In this document: in pieces, positions 45,475 through 55,548 of the stretch | How positions within the stretch are numbered: the stretch's first letter is position 1 | How the letters are laid out: each line of letters begins with the position of its first letter | NCBI GenBank assembly: GCA_023213235.1 | Contig: CP096137.1 | Coordinates: 3,310,437 to 3,374,436 of the forward strand | Origin: Elusimicrobiota bacterium | GTDB lineage: Bacteria; Elusimicrobiota; Elusimicrobia; UBA1565; UBA9628 | Length of the DNA: 64,000 bases | Reading direction: 5' to 3' | The notes under the pieces: generated by a model | Seen by the model: the letters and a program-made list of their open reading frames with translations, nothing else | What the model was told of the DNA's origin: nothing | The model's database searches: none | Position numbers and translations under genes: made by a program

Positions 45475-46987
45475 AGGCTGAACACGCGGCGCAAGCCGCG
45501 TTCGCCCTATTTCTCATATTGCCGTCCGCCGCCGCGCCAGCGGCGGCGCAGCTCCGGTCCGGCATATCTGCCGTCACGGCCGGCAACGGGGCCATCGCTC
45601 CCGTCGGCGCCCGGGGCGGTCAGAACGGTCCCCAATTCGTTTCGCCGTTAAATAATCCGTTGTCGTTAACTCCGTCGTTGCCGTTGCCGTTGCCGTTATC
45701 GTCCCCTCTACCCTCTCCATCCGTTGCCGTTCAATCCGTCGCCGTCACGCCGAAGGCGAGAATACTCGCGGCTCCCTCCGTTCCCTCCGCGCTGACTCCT
45801 TCCGCCGTTTCATTAGGGGCCGCCTCGAAGAAAAGCGACGACATCAAGCAGGACGCCGCCAAAGCCGTCGCCGAGTGGCGCGCGAACCAGTCCGCGAAAA
45901 CTCCCGTCGCCCGAAAACCCGCCACCCCGACCCCCGACCTCCCCGCCCCCAACGACCTCGACGCCCTCTTCGACGGCTCGCTTCCGTCCTCCGACGAGGT
46001 TCTGACCCGCGCGGCCCGCCGCGGCCTCTCCCCGCGGCCCTCGGCCTGGCCATCGCCGAGTCCAAGACCGCCGGCGAGGCCGCCTCGCGCCTGCTCTCCC
46101 TCGGCGCCGTCGGCCCCCTCGAGGCCCAGCTCGCCTCCGAGGACGCCGACGCCCTCGACTTCCTGCTCAAGCGCCTCTGGCGCGCCGCCGCCCCGTCGAT
46201 TCCCGGCGAGTTCGCCGTCGACTCGTCCTGGAGCGTGCCCGCGCTCAAGGTCGAGCGCGGCGGCGTCACGTACTTCGTCCACGCGATCGCCCACGGCGAG
46301 CACGCCCCGCCCCGCCGCGGCGCCTTGCTGGCACTCGCCGCGAAGGTCGAGTCCTCGGGCGCGGCGCTCTACTCCGAGCAGAATCTCCCCGTCTACTACG
46401 GCTACGCCGCCGGCAAGGAGACGCTCGACCACAAGGCTCCGCTCGGTTATCCGACCTTGGTCGTCGACGCCGCCCGCGGCTGGACCAAGTCCGGGCTGGC
46501 GGCCAAGCGCGTCGTCGAGTGGGCGATCGCCCCCGGCTCGGCGCTCGCCGCGGCGGCCTGGACGCTGTTCTCCCCGCAGAGCGTCCTCGCCTGGGCGGCG
46601 CTTCTTCTCGCTCTCGGCCTCTCCTTCCTCTTCCTGACCTCAGGCATTCCCCTGCGCCGCTTCCGCCACCGCCGCCGCGGCGCGATGGCCAGCGACAACG
46701 GCTGGACGGACATCGCCGCTCAGTACGAGGACGAGGCCGCCCACTTCTTCACCGCCGCCCCCGACCTCGAAGTCCTGCGCTCCCTCGAGCTGCCGCAGCC
46801 TCTCGGCGCCTCCGAGGACGCCCACTCGGTCCGCTCCCGCGCGCTGGCCGACGCCGTGGCCGCCGACGCCGCCGCCTCCGGCGCCGCCGAGGTCCATGTC
46901 GTCGTCGGCCACATGCACGCCCATGAGGTCGCCTGGCGGCTCAAGCACGGGCCCAGGCCCGCGGCCTCCGGGTCCCAAATAGCCTAG
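45468..46987 (+). CDS. Exported TIKI/TraB-superfamily-like protein (one frameshift)
   Basis: A TTG start (45468) overlapping the end of the TPM-like gene gives a signal peptide (FALFLILPSAAAPAAAQ) and a Pro/Leu/Ser tract. The frame breaks at CCCC 46030-46033. The domain has the three features of the TIKI (TraB/GumN) superfamily: AIAHGEHAPPR (GE-H), ALYSEQNLPVYYG (acidic), and HVVVGHMHAHEVAWRL (GxxH). Near the middle are one or two TM helices (WAALLLALGLSFLFLTSGI). TIKI proteins are membrane-associated metalloproteases. The superfamily match is by motif only. Confidence 0.6.
45675..45700 (+). repeat. Hexanucleotide CCGTTG microsatellite
   Basis: Tandem CCGTTG/TTGCCG units encoding the Leu-Pro run LPLPLPL in the TIKI-like protein's low-complexity tract. 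Such runs can change length by slippage. Confidence 0.6.
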
Positions 46988-47016
46988 GCCCATTAGATTC
47001 CCGAAATGACACCCAA

Positions 47017-47051
47017 GGACTCATCCGATTTTCGCCGCTACCCGATAGAAT
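47017..47051 (+). promoter_or_regulatory. Promoter of the tetra-PspA gene, GGACTCAT element
   Basis: GGACTCATCCG (47017-47027) and TAGAAT (47046-47051), 29 bases apart start to start, the same geometry as in front of the TPM-like gene. This gene has a leader of about 30 nt with an SD (GGAGG at 47074-47080). Confidence 0.6.
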
Positions 47052-47088
47052 AGCCCCTCGTCCGCACCATCCACGGAGGATCACCCTG

Positions 47089-50000
47089 ATGTTCAAGAAG
47101 TCCCTCGCCTCGCTCGTGTCGGCCGCCGTCATCGTGGCCGGCCCCGGACATCTCTCCATGAACGCCGCCGCGCAGACCATGCGCGCCCCGGTCACCGGCG
47201 TCTCCGTGACGCCCTCGATCGGCGCCGGCCTCGGCAGCCCGGTCTCCACCTCCTTTAATGTCCCCGTTTTGGCGCCGTCCGCGCTGACCGCCCCGTCCCT
47301 GACGGCCGCCCCCAGCGCCGCCGCGCCGGCCCCCGTCGCCGCCGCGCCCGTCGCGGCCGCCCAGCCGGTCGCCGTGAAGGCCGCCGCCGTCACTCCGGCC
47401 GAGGCCGCCAAGGCCTTCCCTCAGGGCTCGTACGCCGCTCTCCGCGCGATCCAGCTGCCTCCCGCCTCCAAGGGCGAGCAGGGCGGCGTCGAGGCCGCCC
47501 AGGCTCTGAACCGGGCGTTCGACAACTCCGGCTCGGCCGCCTCCTCCGCCCTCGAGGTCGCCGGGGCCGCGTCCGTCGTCGAGTTCGGCCTGACCCGCGC
47601 CGATGTCGCCTCCGCGAAGTCCCCGGCCGCCGTCGAGCGCGCCGCGATGAACGCCGGCAAGGCCGCCTCCGCCGGCGAGCTCGCGATCGTCTCGCTCGCC
47701 AAGCGCGCGTGGAACGCGCTGCTCGGCATCTTGGGAATCGGGGTCAAGAAGATGGAGTCGCCCGAGGTGATGGCCCAGCGCATCATCGACCAGCTCAACG
47801 CCCAGAAGCCCGTCTACAACCGCAAGGTGCAGGAAGCCTCCACCCTCGTCGAACGCCTCAAGCTGCAGGTCGAAGGCGAGACCAAGAAGGTCGCCGAGCT
47901 CGAGCGCGGCATCACCGCGCTGCTCTCCGATTCCGACGCCGCCAACGACATCATGGCCTCGGGCATGATCAACCAGCAGAAGACGCTCAACGCCTCGATC
48001 GCCGCCTCCAACGAGCAGATCGGCCTCGCCGAGAAGACGCTCGAGTCCATCAAGGAGGAGCGCGCGCGCTTCTTCTCCGAGCGCGAGGAGATGCTGGCCA
48101 AGATCCAGGCGGGCCTCACGAAGTCCAAGTCGGCCGAGATCCAGAAGCAGATCGCCGAGCTCAAAGGCGGCTTCCAGGTCGGCGACCTCAAGGACAACAT
48201 GGACCGCTTCGAGGACGCGGTCAACGACAAGGTGGCCGACGCGAAGGGCACCGTCGATTCCGTCGAGAGCAACCCCGACGAGATCCTCAAGAAGGCGAAG
48301 GATTCGCTCAAGTCGCAGGAAGTCCAGGATGAGATCGCCAAGCGCAAGGCGGCGATCGAGGCCGCGAAGAAGGCCAAGGAGCAGTCCGGCGGCAAGATCG
48401 GCTCGACGCTTCAGGCCGTCGGCGTGGCCGTCAACGTCCTCACGGCGGTCTGGGCCGGCCTGAACACCGGCTGGATCGCGGGCCTGCTCGGCGCGGGCGC
48501 CGCGATGGGCTTCATCATCCCGCTCGGCGGCATCGGCGCGATGGCGCTCGGCGTGTTCGCCGAGAAGGTCATGAAGACCTCCGGCGCGAAGACGGCCGGC
48601 ATGGCGTTGCTCGGCGGCGTCATCGGCGTCGTCCTCTCCCTCGTCGGCGTCGGCGTCGCGGGCTGGATCGGCTGGACGGTCGCGTCGAACTCCGCGGCGA
48701 TCGGCCTCGGCGTGACGGCGCTCGTCGGCTCCCTCCTCAACATCGGCTGGACGTCGATCTTCGGCGCGAAGAAGGCGGCGGACGACAAGACCGCGACCGG
48801 CGGCCTCGTCGTCGAGCTCGGCATCGCGGCGGCCGTCGTCGGCGTGATCGCTCTCGTCTCGAAGCCTTTCCGCAATCTCCTGGCCCGCGCGTGGAACGCC
48901 GCGCTCGGCGCGCTCGGCATCGGCGTCAAGAAGCTCGAGACGCCGGAGGTCATGGCGCAGCGCATCATCGACCAGCTCAACGCGCAGAAGCCGGTGTACA
49001 ACCGCAAGGTTCAGGAAGCCTCGACGCTCGTCGAGAAGCTCCGCCTGCAGATCGAGAAGCAGTCGGCGCAGTCCGCCGAGCTCGACCGCTCGGTGACCGC
49101 GATCCTCTCGGATTCCGATCCGCTCAACGACGTCATGGCCGAATCCCTCCTCAACCAGAAGAAGACGGTCGACGCCTCGACGGCGATGACCAAGGAGCAG
49201 CTGACGATCTCCGAGCAGACGCTCGTCTCGATCAAGGAGGAGCGCGCGCGCTTCTTCGGCGAGCGCGAGGAGATGCTGGCCAAGATCCAGGCGGGGCTGA
49301 CGAAGTCGAAGTCCGCCGAGATCCAGAAGCAGATCGCCGAGCTCAAGGGCGGCTTCCAGGTCGGCGACCTCAAGGACAACATGGACCGCTTCGAGGACGC
49401 GGTCAACGACAAGGTCGCCGACGCCAAGGGCACGGTCGACTCCGTCGAGAGCAACCCCGATGAGATCCTCAAGAAGGCCAAGGATTCCCTCAAGAACGCC
49501 GAGGTCCAGGACGAGATCGCCAAGCGCAAGGCCGCGATCGAGGCCGCGAAGAAGGCCAAGAGCCAGACGGGCGGCGACGCCTCCCAGTCGAAGGCCCTCG
49601 GGTACTTCGCGAAGGCGATCGGCATCGGCTTCGCGCTGATCTCGCCGTGGATCTCCTCGGCGGTGTTCGCCCTCCTGGGTCTCGTCGCGATCGCGATGTC
49701 CCCCGAGCAGGGCCGGTGGTTCGGCCGCCAGCTCGCGGTGATCGGCCTCGGCACGCTCGCCATCGGCGGCGCGGCCGCGTTCGCGACGGCCAAGCTCGGC
49801 CTCGCGGTCGGCGCCTTCGGCGTCGGCATCTCCTTCGTCGTCCCGGCGGGCATCGCGCTCGCCGCGGGCGTCATCGCCGCCCTGCGCGCCCGCTCCAAGG
49901 CGAACGGCGCGGTCGCGGCGGCGTCGGCCACCCCGGCCGGCTCCTCCGTCGCTCCGGCTCCGGCCGCTCCGTCCCTTCCCGAGGCCACGGCGACGCCCGC

Positions 50001-51992
50001 GGGCCAGACGTCCTCGGCCCCGAAGACCTCGTTCTCGATCAAGCCGCTGCTGAACCTGATCTCCCGCGCGTGGAACGCCCTCCTGGGCCTCTTCGGCATC
50101 GGGGTCAAGGCCATGGAGACGCCGGAGATCATGGCCCAGCGCCTGATCGACCAGCTCAACGACGCCAAGCCCGTCTACAACAACAAGGTGCGCGAGGCCT
50201 CGACGCTCGTCGAGAAGCTCCGCCAGCAGATCGCCGCCGAGGAAGCCAAGATCGCCGAGTTCGAGAAGACGATCACCGCGATTCTTTCGGACAACAACGC
50301 GGCCAACGACATCCAGGCCGCGGGTCTGTTGAACAGCCAGAAGACCCTTCAGGCGTCCGTCGCCGCCTCTCGCGAGCAGCTCTCCGCCTCCGAGCAGACG
50401 CTCGTGAACATCAAGGAGGAGCGCGCGCGCTTCTTCTCCGAGCGCGAGGAGACGTTGGCCAAGATCCAGGCCGGCCTCACGAAGGTGAAGTCCGCCGAGA
50501 TCCAGAAGCAGATCGCCGAGCTCAAGGGCGGCTTCCAGATCGGCGACCTCAAGGACAACATCGACCGCTTCGACGGCGCCGTCGCCGACAAGGTCGCCGA
50601 CGCCAAGGGCGCGACCGACGCGGTCGACAGCAACCCGGACCAGATTCTCAAGAAGGCGAAGGACAGCCTCCGCAGCCAGGAAGTCGCCGACGAGCTCGCC
50701 AAGCGCAAGGCGGCGATCGACGCGGCGAAGAAGGCGAAGGAGCAGACGGGCGGCGCCGTCACCGTCGACTCGGTCAGCGCGGCGGTCATGGTGGCCTCGG
50801 CGATCGGCCTGTTCTTCGCCGCGGGCCCGATTCTCGGTTTCGCGGGCGCCTACATCGGCCTCAAAGGCTCGCTCCTGCTCGCGATCGGCCTCGGCATGAC
50901 CCCGCTCCTTCTCGGCGCGGCCGTCGAGCTCGGCTGGAACCTGATCTCCCCAAGTCCGCGTCGGACGACAAGACCGCGACCGGCGGCCTCGTCACCGAGC
51001 TCAGCATCGCGGCGGCCGTGATCGCCGTGCTCACCTTCGTCTCCGCCCCGTTCCGCAACCTGCTCGTCCGCGCGTGGAACGCCGCGCTCGGCGCGCTCGG
51101 CATCGGCGTCAAGAAGCTCGAGACGCCCGAGGTCATGGCGCAGCGCATCATCGACCAGCTCAACGCGCAGAAGCCGGTGTACAACCGCAAGGTTCAGGAA
51201 GCCTCGACGCTCGTCGAGAAGCTCCGCCTGCAGATCGAGAAGCAGTCGGCGCAGTCCGCCGAGCTCGACCGCTCGGTGACCGCGATCCTCTCGGACAGCG
51301 ATCCCCTCAACGACGTCATGGCCGAGTCCCTGCTCAACCAGAAGAAGACGGTCGACGCCTCGACGGCGATGACCAAGGAGCAGCTGACGATCTCCGAGCA
51401 GACGCTCGTCTCGATCAAGGAGGAGCGCGCGCGCTTCTTCGGCGAGCGCGAGGAGATGCTGGCCAAGATCCAGGCGGGGCTGACGAAGTCGAAGTCCGCC
51501 GAGATCCAGAAGCAGATCGCCGAGCTCAAGGGCGGCTTCCAGGTCGGCGACCTCAAGGACAACATGGACCGCTTCGAGGACGCGGTCAACGACAAGGTCG
51601 CCGACGCCAAGGGCACGGTCGACTCCGTCGAGAGCAACCCCGATGAGATCCTCAAGAAGGCCAAGGATTCCCTCAAGAACGCCGAGGTCCAGGACGAGAT
51701 CGCCAAGCGCAAGGCCGCGATCGAGGCCGCGAAGAAGGCCAAGAGCCCGACGGGCGGTTCCGTCGCGAGCCTCGGCCTGCTGCCGCTGGCGTCGCTCGCG
51801 GGCGTCGCGGCGCTCGGCTGGCTGGCCCTCGGCGGCGTCGTGGGCTTCGTCGTGTTCGCGGTCGCGGGCTACTTCACGCTCGATCGCCCGGGCAACAAGC
51901 GCGACCTGAACTCGATCGTATTCGGGACGATCGGCATCGGCGCTCTCGGCGCCGTGATCGGCGCGATCGCCTCGGTGCTGCTCTTCGTCTAG
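47089..51992 (+). CDS. Tetra-PspA/Vipp1-like repeat membrane protein (one frameshift)
   Basis: About 1634 residues. Signal peptide (LVSAAVIVAGPGHLSMNAAAQ) and an Ala/Pro tract to residue ~105. Four ~228-residue modules follow (residues ~206-434, 600-826, 994-1220, 1328-1554). Each begins RAWNALLG-GIGVK, has an EDP-like (M/L)E(S/T)PE(V/I)MAQR helix, a long coiled coil (IKEERARFF; LTKSKSAEIQKQIAELKGGF) and ends DNMDRFEDAVNDKVADAKG and EVQDEIAKRKAAI. This is the helical order of PspA/Vipp1 (ESCRT-III-like). Between modules and at the end lie groups of three to five Gly/Ala-rich TM helices. A break at CCCC 50948-50951 separates the last module. Start ATG has a good SD. Confidence 0.78.
48886..49563 (+). 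repeat. Module 2 of the tetra-PspA gene, near-identical to module 4
   Basis: 678 bp that align without gaps to 51069-51746. I count about seven mismatches by eye, all silent and all in the first half. Confidence 0.85.
51069..51746 (+). repeat. Module 4 of the tetra-PspA gene, near-identical to module 2
   Basis: Direct repeat partner of 48886-49563, offset 2183 bp. The encoded modules are identical in protein sequence until KAKSQ versus KAKSP at the end. Confidence 0.85.
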
Positions 51993-52006
51993 CGTTCGAT
52001 TCGTTC

Positions 52007-52023
52007 GGACCCCCGAAGGGTCC
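52007..52023 (+). terminator. Weak hairpin after the tetra-PspA gene
   Basis: GGACCC-CCGAA-GGGTCC, followed by CTGTTGGG rather than a T-run. It could be a weak terminator or another member of the GGNCC palindrome family. Confidence 0.35.
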
Positions 52024-52040
52024 CTGTTGGGCCGAAATGG

Positions 52041-52046
52041 TAGAAT
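52041..52046 (+). promoter_or_regulatory. -10 box of the cytochrome c maturation operon
   Basis: TAGAAT, 6 nt, then GTG 52053. Confidence 0.5.
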
Positions 52047-52052
52047 GACCGG

Positions 52053-52601
52053 GTGAAGCGGCTTCTCCCCTCCTTGTCATCCTCATAAGCTCGGCGTGCG
52101 GCCGCGACGAGGAGATCACGCGCGTGCGCGTCCCCAAGGAAGGGACCGCGATGGACGCCTCCGCGATCCCCCCGTCTCCGCTCCGAAGAAAGGTCTGAAG
52201 TGGCTCCTCCCCGCGGGCTGGAAGGAGCAGCCCGGCACGGGGATGCGCATCGCGACCTTGGTCCCCCCGGCGACGGCAAGCTCGAGGCGACCGTGACGGC
52301 TTTCCCCGGCGACGTCGGCGGGGAACTCGCCAACGTCAACCGTTGGCGCGGTCAGATCGGGCTTCCGCCTCTCGAGGAGGCAGGCCTGATCAAGGCGCGC
52401 CAGGCCCTGGTCAGCAAGGCCGGGCCCGTCGCGCTCTACGACTTCTCCAGCGAGGGCGAACGGAAGACGCGCCTCATCGCCGGCACGATCTTCGCCGGCG
52501 ACAGCACCTGGTTCTTCAAGCTGATGGGCGACGAGGAGCCCGCCGCCGCCGCGCGGCCGGCGTTCGTCGCCCTGCTGCGGAGCCTGCGTGCCGCGAGGTA
52601 A
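52053..52601 (+). CDS. Lipoprotein upstream of ResB (three frameshifts)
   Basis: A GTG start, then LLVILISSACGRDEE after the CCCC run 52067-52070: a lipoprotein signal with lipobox SSAC. Further breaks at CCCCCC 52168-52173 and 52263-52268. The mature protein reads KGLKWLLPAGWKEQPG, TGMRIATL, then KLEATVTAFPGDVGGELANV and NRWRGQIGLPPLEE, TWFFKLMGD. I know this W-x-P-GW / NVNRWR-Q-GL pattern from lipoproteins next to cytochrome c maturation genes, but no function is established. It overlaps the resB GTG by 14 bp. Confidence 0.75.
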
Positions 52602-53736
52602 GAACCGCCTCGTCGCCGTCCTGAGCTCGCTGGAGCTGGCCATCGGCTGCTTCATCCTGCTGATGATTCTCGTCGTCGCGTGCACGCTCGCGCAGGTCAA
52701 GCTCGGCACGCATCTCGCCGTGGAGAAGTACATCCGCTCCTTTCTCGTGTGGTGGACGCCGGAGGGCGCCGGCTTCCGCGTGCCCGTGTTCCCCGGCGGC
52801 GGCCTCGTCGGCGCGGTCCTGCTCGCCAATCTCGCCGTCGCGCAGTTCCTGCGCCTCGAGCGCTCATGGCGCAAGGCGGGCATCTGGGTGATCCACCTGG
52901 GCCTGGCGATCCTCTTCATCGGCGAGTTCGCGACCGCGCTGTTTCAGGTCGAATCCCGAATACCGATCGAGGAAGGCTCCACTCGCGACTGGTCGGAGGA
53001 TTACCGGCTCATGGAACTGGCCGTCGCCGACGTCACCGATCCTTCCTTCGACGACGTGCGCGGGATACCCGACTCGCGCCTCGGCGCCGGCAAGGAGCTC
53101 ACGGGCGCGGGCCTGCCGTTCAAGCTCGTCGTGCGCGCCTATCACGAGAACGCGGATCTTCTGACGCGGCGCCCCTCCGATCCGCCCTCGCCCGCGACGG
53201 CCGGGATCGGAACCGGGCTCTTCTTCCATCCCGCGCCGCCCGTCACCGTCGACGACGCCGAGAACACGGCCGCCGCCTTGGTCGAGCCCGTCGCGCCGGA
53301 CGGCCGCTCGTACGGCGTGTTCCTGCTCTCGAACGCGCTCGGCGCGCCGCAGGGCTTCACCCACGAAGGTCGGACCTGGCGGCTGTCGCTGCGCAACCGC
53401 CGGTACTACCTCCCGTTCTCCCTGACGCTCAAGGACTTCCGCCACGACGTCTACCCCGGCACCGACATCCCGAAGAACTTTTCGAGCCTCGTGGTTCTCG
53501 ACGACCCGGGCACGGCCGAGAAGCGGGACGTCCTGATCTCGATGAACGAGCCCCTGCGCCACGGCGGCCGCACGTTCTATCAGGCGAGCTTCGGCAAGGA
53601 CGACACGCTCTCCGTCCTGCAGGTCGTGCGCAACCCCGGCTGGACCCTGCCGTACCTGGCGTGCCTGCTCGTCGCGGCCGGCCTGCTATGGCATTTCGGG
53701 GCGATGCTGCGCCGCACGATCCGGAGCGCCGCGTGA
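52588..53736 (+). CDS. resB: Cytochrome c biogenesis protein ResB
   Basis: 382 residues; the Ccs1/ResB half of the System II haem-export and ligation complex, in the inner membrane with a large periplasmic loop. TM helices at LAIGCFILLMILVVACTLAQ (residue ~16), VGAVLLANLAVAQFL, IWVIHLGLAILFIGEF and LPYLACLLVAAGLLWHFGAM. ResB-type features: TALFQVESRIPIEEGS and the C-terminal FYQASFGKDDTLSVLQVVRN. GTG start 52588 lies within the end of the lipoprotein gene. The stop overlaps the ccsA GTG (GTGA). Confidence 0.9.
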   Translation: MPRGKNRLVAVLSSLELAIGCFILLMILVVACTLAQVKLGTHLAVEKYIRSFLVWWTPEGAGFRVPVFPGGGLVGAVLLANLAVAQFLRLERSWRKAGIWVIHLGLAILFIGEFATALFQVESRIPIEEGSTRDWSEDYRLMELAVADVTDPSFDDVRGIPDSRLGAGKELTGAGLPFKLVVRAYHENADLLTRRPSDPPSPATAGIGTGLFFHPAPPVTVDDAENTAAALVEPVAPDGRSYGVFLLSNALGAPQGFTHEGRTWRLSLRNRRYYLPFSLTLKDFRHDVYPGTDIPKNFSSLVVLDDPGTAEKRDVLISMNEPLRHGGRTFYQASFGKDDTLSVLQVVRNPGWTLPYLACLLVAAGLLWHFGAMLRRTIRSAA

Positions 53737-55548
53737 GGTCGCGAATCCCCGTCGCCGTTTTCGCCGCGGGGCTCCTGCTCGCGTCGGCGCCGCTGCTGCG
53801 GCCCGCGCCCAAGGGCGGCCTCGACGCCGCGCGGTTCGGACGCCTCCCCGCGCTCGAGGGCGGGCGCGTCAAGCCGCTCGACAGCTTCGCGCGCAACTCG
53901 CTGCTGCTGATACGCGGCAAGCAGACGGCCCTCGTCGACGGCAAGCGCATGGGCGCGTCGGCCTGGCTGCTCGACGCCGCGTACAAGCCCGAGGCCGCCG
54001 ACACTTATGCCGTCTTTCTCATCGACGACCCGGAGGTCCTGGGGCTGCTCGGCCTGGAGGCCGGCAAGTCGCGCACGTTCGCCTACTGGCAGCTCGAGCC
54101 GCGCCGCTCCGAGATCGCCGACCAGGCGCGCGCCGCCGACAAGGTCCCCTCGGCCCGCCGCACGCGCTTCCAGACCTCCGTGCTCGCCCTCGACCGCCGC
54201 CTCGTGCTCTACGAACGGATCAAGAACACCTTCATGGTCTCCGGCCAGCGCGACCCCGCCGTCGAGCTCGCCGTCTTCGGCGAGGTCGTCCCGCTCGCGC
54301 TCAAGGCGATTCACGACGGCCGCTCCGCGACGCGCAAGGAGCGCGACGCCGTCAAGGTGCTCGCCGAGCTTCTGCAGCGCTACAAGTTCCTCGCCAACGC
54401 CGCGGCGTTCAAGCCCCTGCCCCCGCGGCCAAGGACCCCGCCGAGGCCTGGGCCTCCATCGGAGAGTCGATGACGCGCCCGACCGACAGCGAGCCGCACC
54501 CGGGCCTGGCCTCGTTCGCGCTGATGGGCCGCGCCTACAAGCAGGGCGACGCGGCGGCGTTCTCCGCGGCGCTCGCCGAGCACGAGGCCTGGCTCGCGAA
54601 GGAGCGGCCCGCCGAGGCGCGGCTGGCGCGCGCCGAGGTCCTGTTCAACCGCGCGGCTCCCTTCATCTCGGGCATGGCGCTGTACGTCGGGGCCCTTCTC
54701 CTCGTGTTCGCGTCGTGGGCGCGCCCGCGCGCGGGCCTCGGCGACGCGGCGCGCGCGCTGGCCTGGTCGGCGTTCGCCGTCCACACCCTGGGCCTGGCGG
54801 CGCGCGTCGCCCTTCAGGGCCGCCCCCGGTGACCAATCTCTACTCCTCGGCCGTCTTCGTCGGCTGGGCCGCCGCGCTCGTCGGCCTGCTCGCCGAACGC
54901 GTGCACAAGCGCGGCTTCGCGGCCGCGAGCGCGTGCCTCACCGGATTTACGACCCTGCTCGTCGCGCACCACCTGACGGGCTCCGGCGACACGATGGAGA
55001 TGATGCGCGCCGTCCTCGACTCGAACTTCTGGCTGGCCACCCACGTCGTCGCGATCACGATCGGCTACAGCGCGGCGTTCCTCGCCGGCGCGCTCGGCAT
55101 CGCCTGGGTCGCGCGCCGGCACCTCGTCGCCGAGCCCGATCCCGAGGCCAGCAAGGCCCTTTCCTCTCTCGCCTACGGCGTGATCGCCTTCAGCCTGCTG
55201 TTCAGCTTCGTCGGCACCATGCTCGGCGGCATCTGGGCCGACCAGAGCTGGGGCCGCTTCTGGGGCTGGGATCCCAAGGAGAACGGCGCGCTCCTCATCG
55301 TGCTGTGGAACGCGCTGATCCTGCACGCGCGCTGGGGCGGCTTCGCGCGCGAGCGCGGGATCATGCTGATGGCCGTCTTCGGCAACGTGATCACCGCGCT
55401 GTCGTGGTTCGGGGTCAACATGCTGGGCATCGGCCTGCACTCCTACGGCTTCATGGACAAGGCGTTCTGGTGGCTCTCGGCGTTCGTCGCGAGCCAACTC
55501 TTGATCATCGCGCTCGGGCGCCTGCCCCCGCGCTTCTGGGAGGACTGA
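53733..55548 (+). CDS. ccsA: Cytochrome c biogenesis protein CcsA, long form (two frameshifts)
   Basis: About 604 residues. The N-terminal ~240 residues are a signal/anchor and periplasmic domain (RFGRLPALEGGRVKPLDSFA). A middle linker and seven or more TM helices follow. The haem-handling WWD motif is complete: DQSWGRFWGWDPKENGA. His residues are placed as usual (ATHVVAITIGY, LILHARWGGFA). Frame breaks at CCCCC 54420-54424 and CCCCC 54823-54827. CcsA exports haem and attaches it to apocytochrome c with ResB. The long N-terminal periplasmic domain is typical of fused CcsA forms. Confidence 0.88.

Noticed and set aside
45675..45700. Phase-variation switch at the CCGTTG microsatellite
   Set aside because: Units are 6 bp, so length change keeps the frame and would only alter a low-complexity Leu-Pro run.
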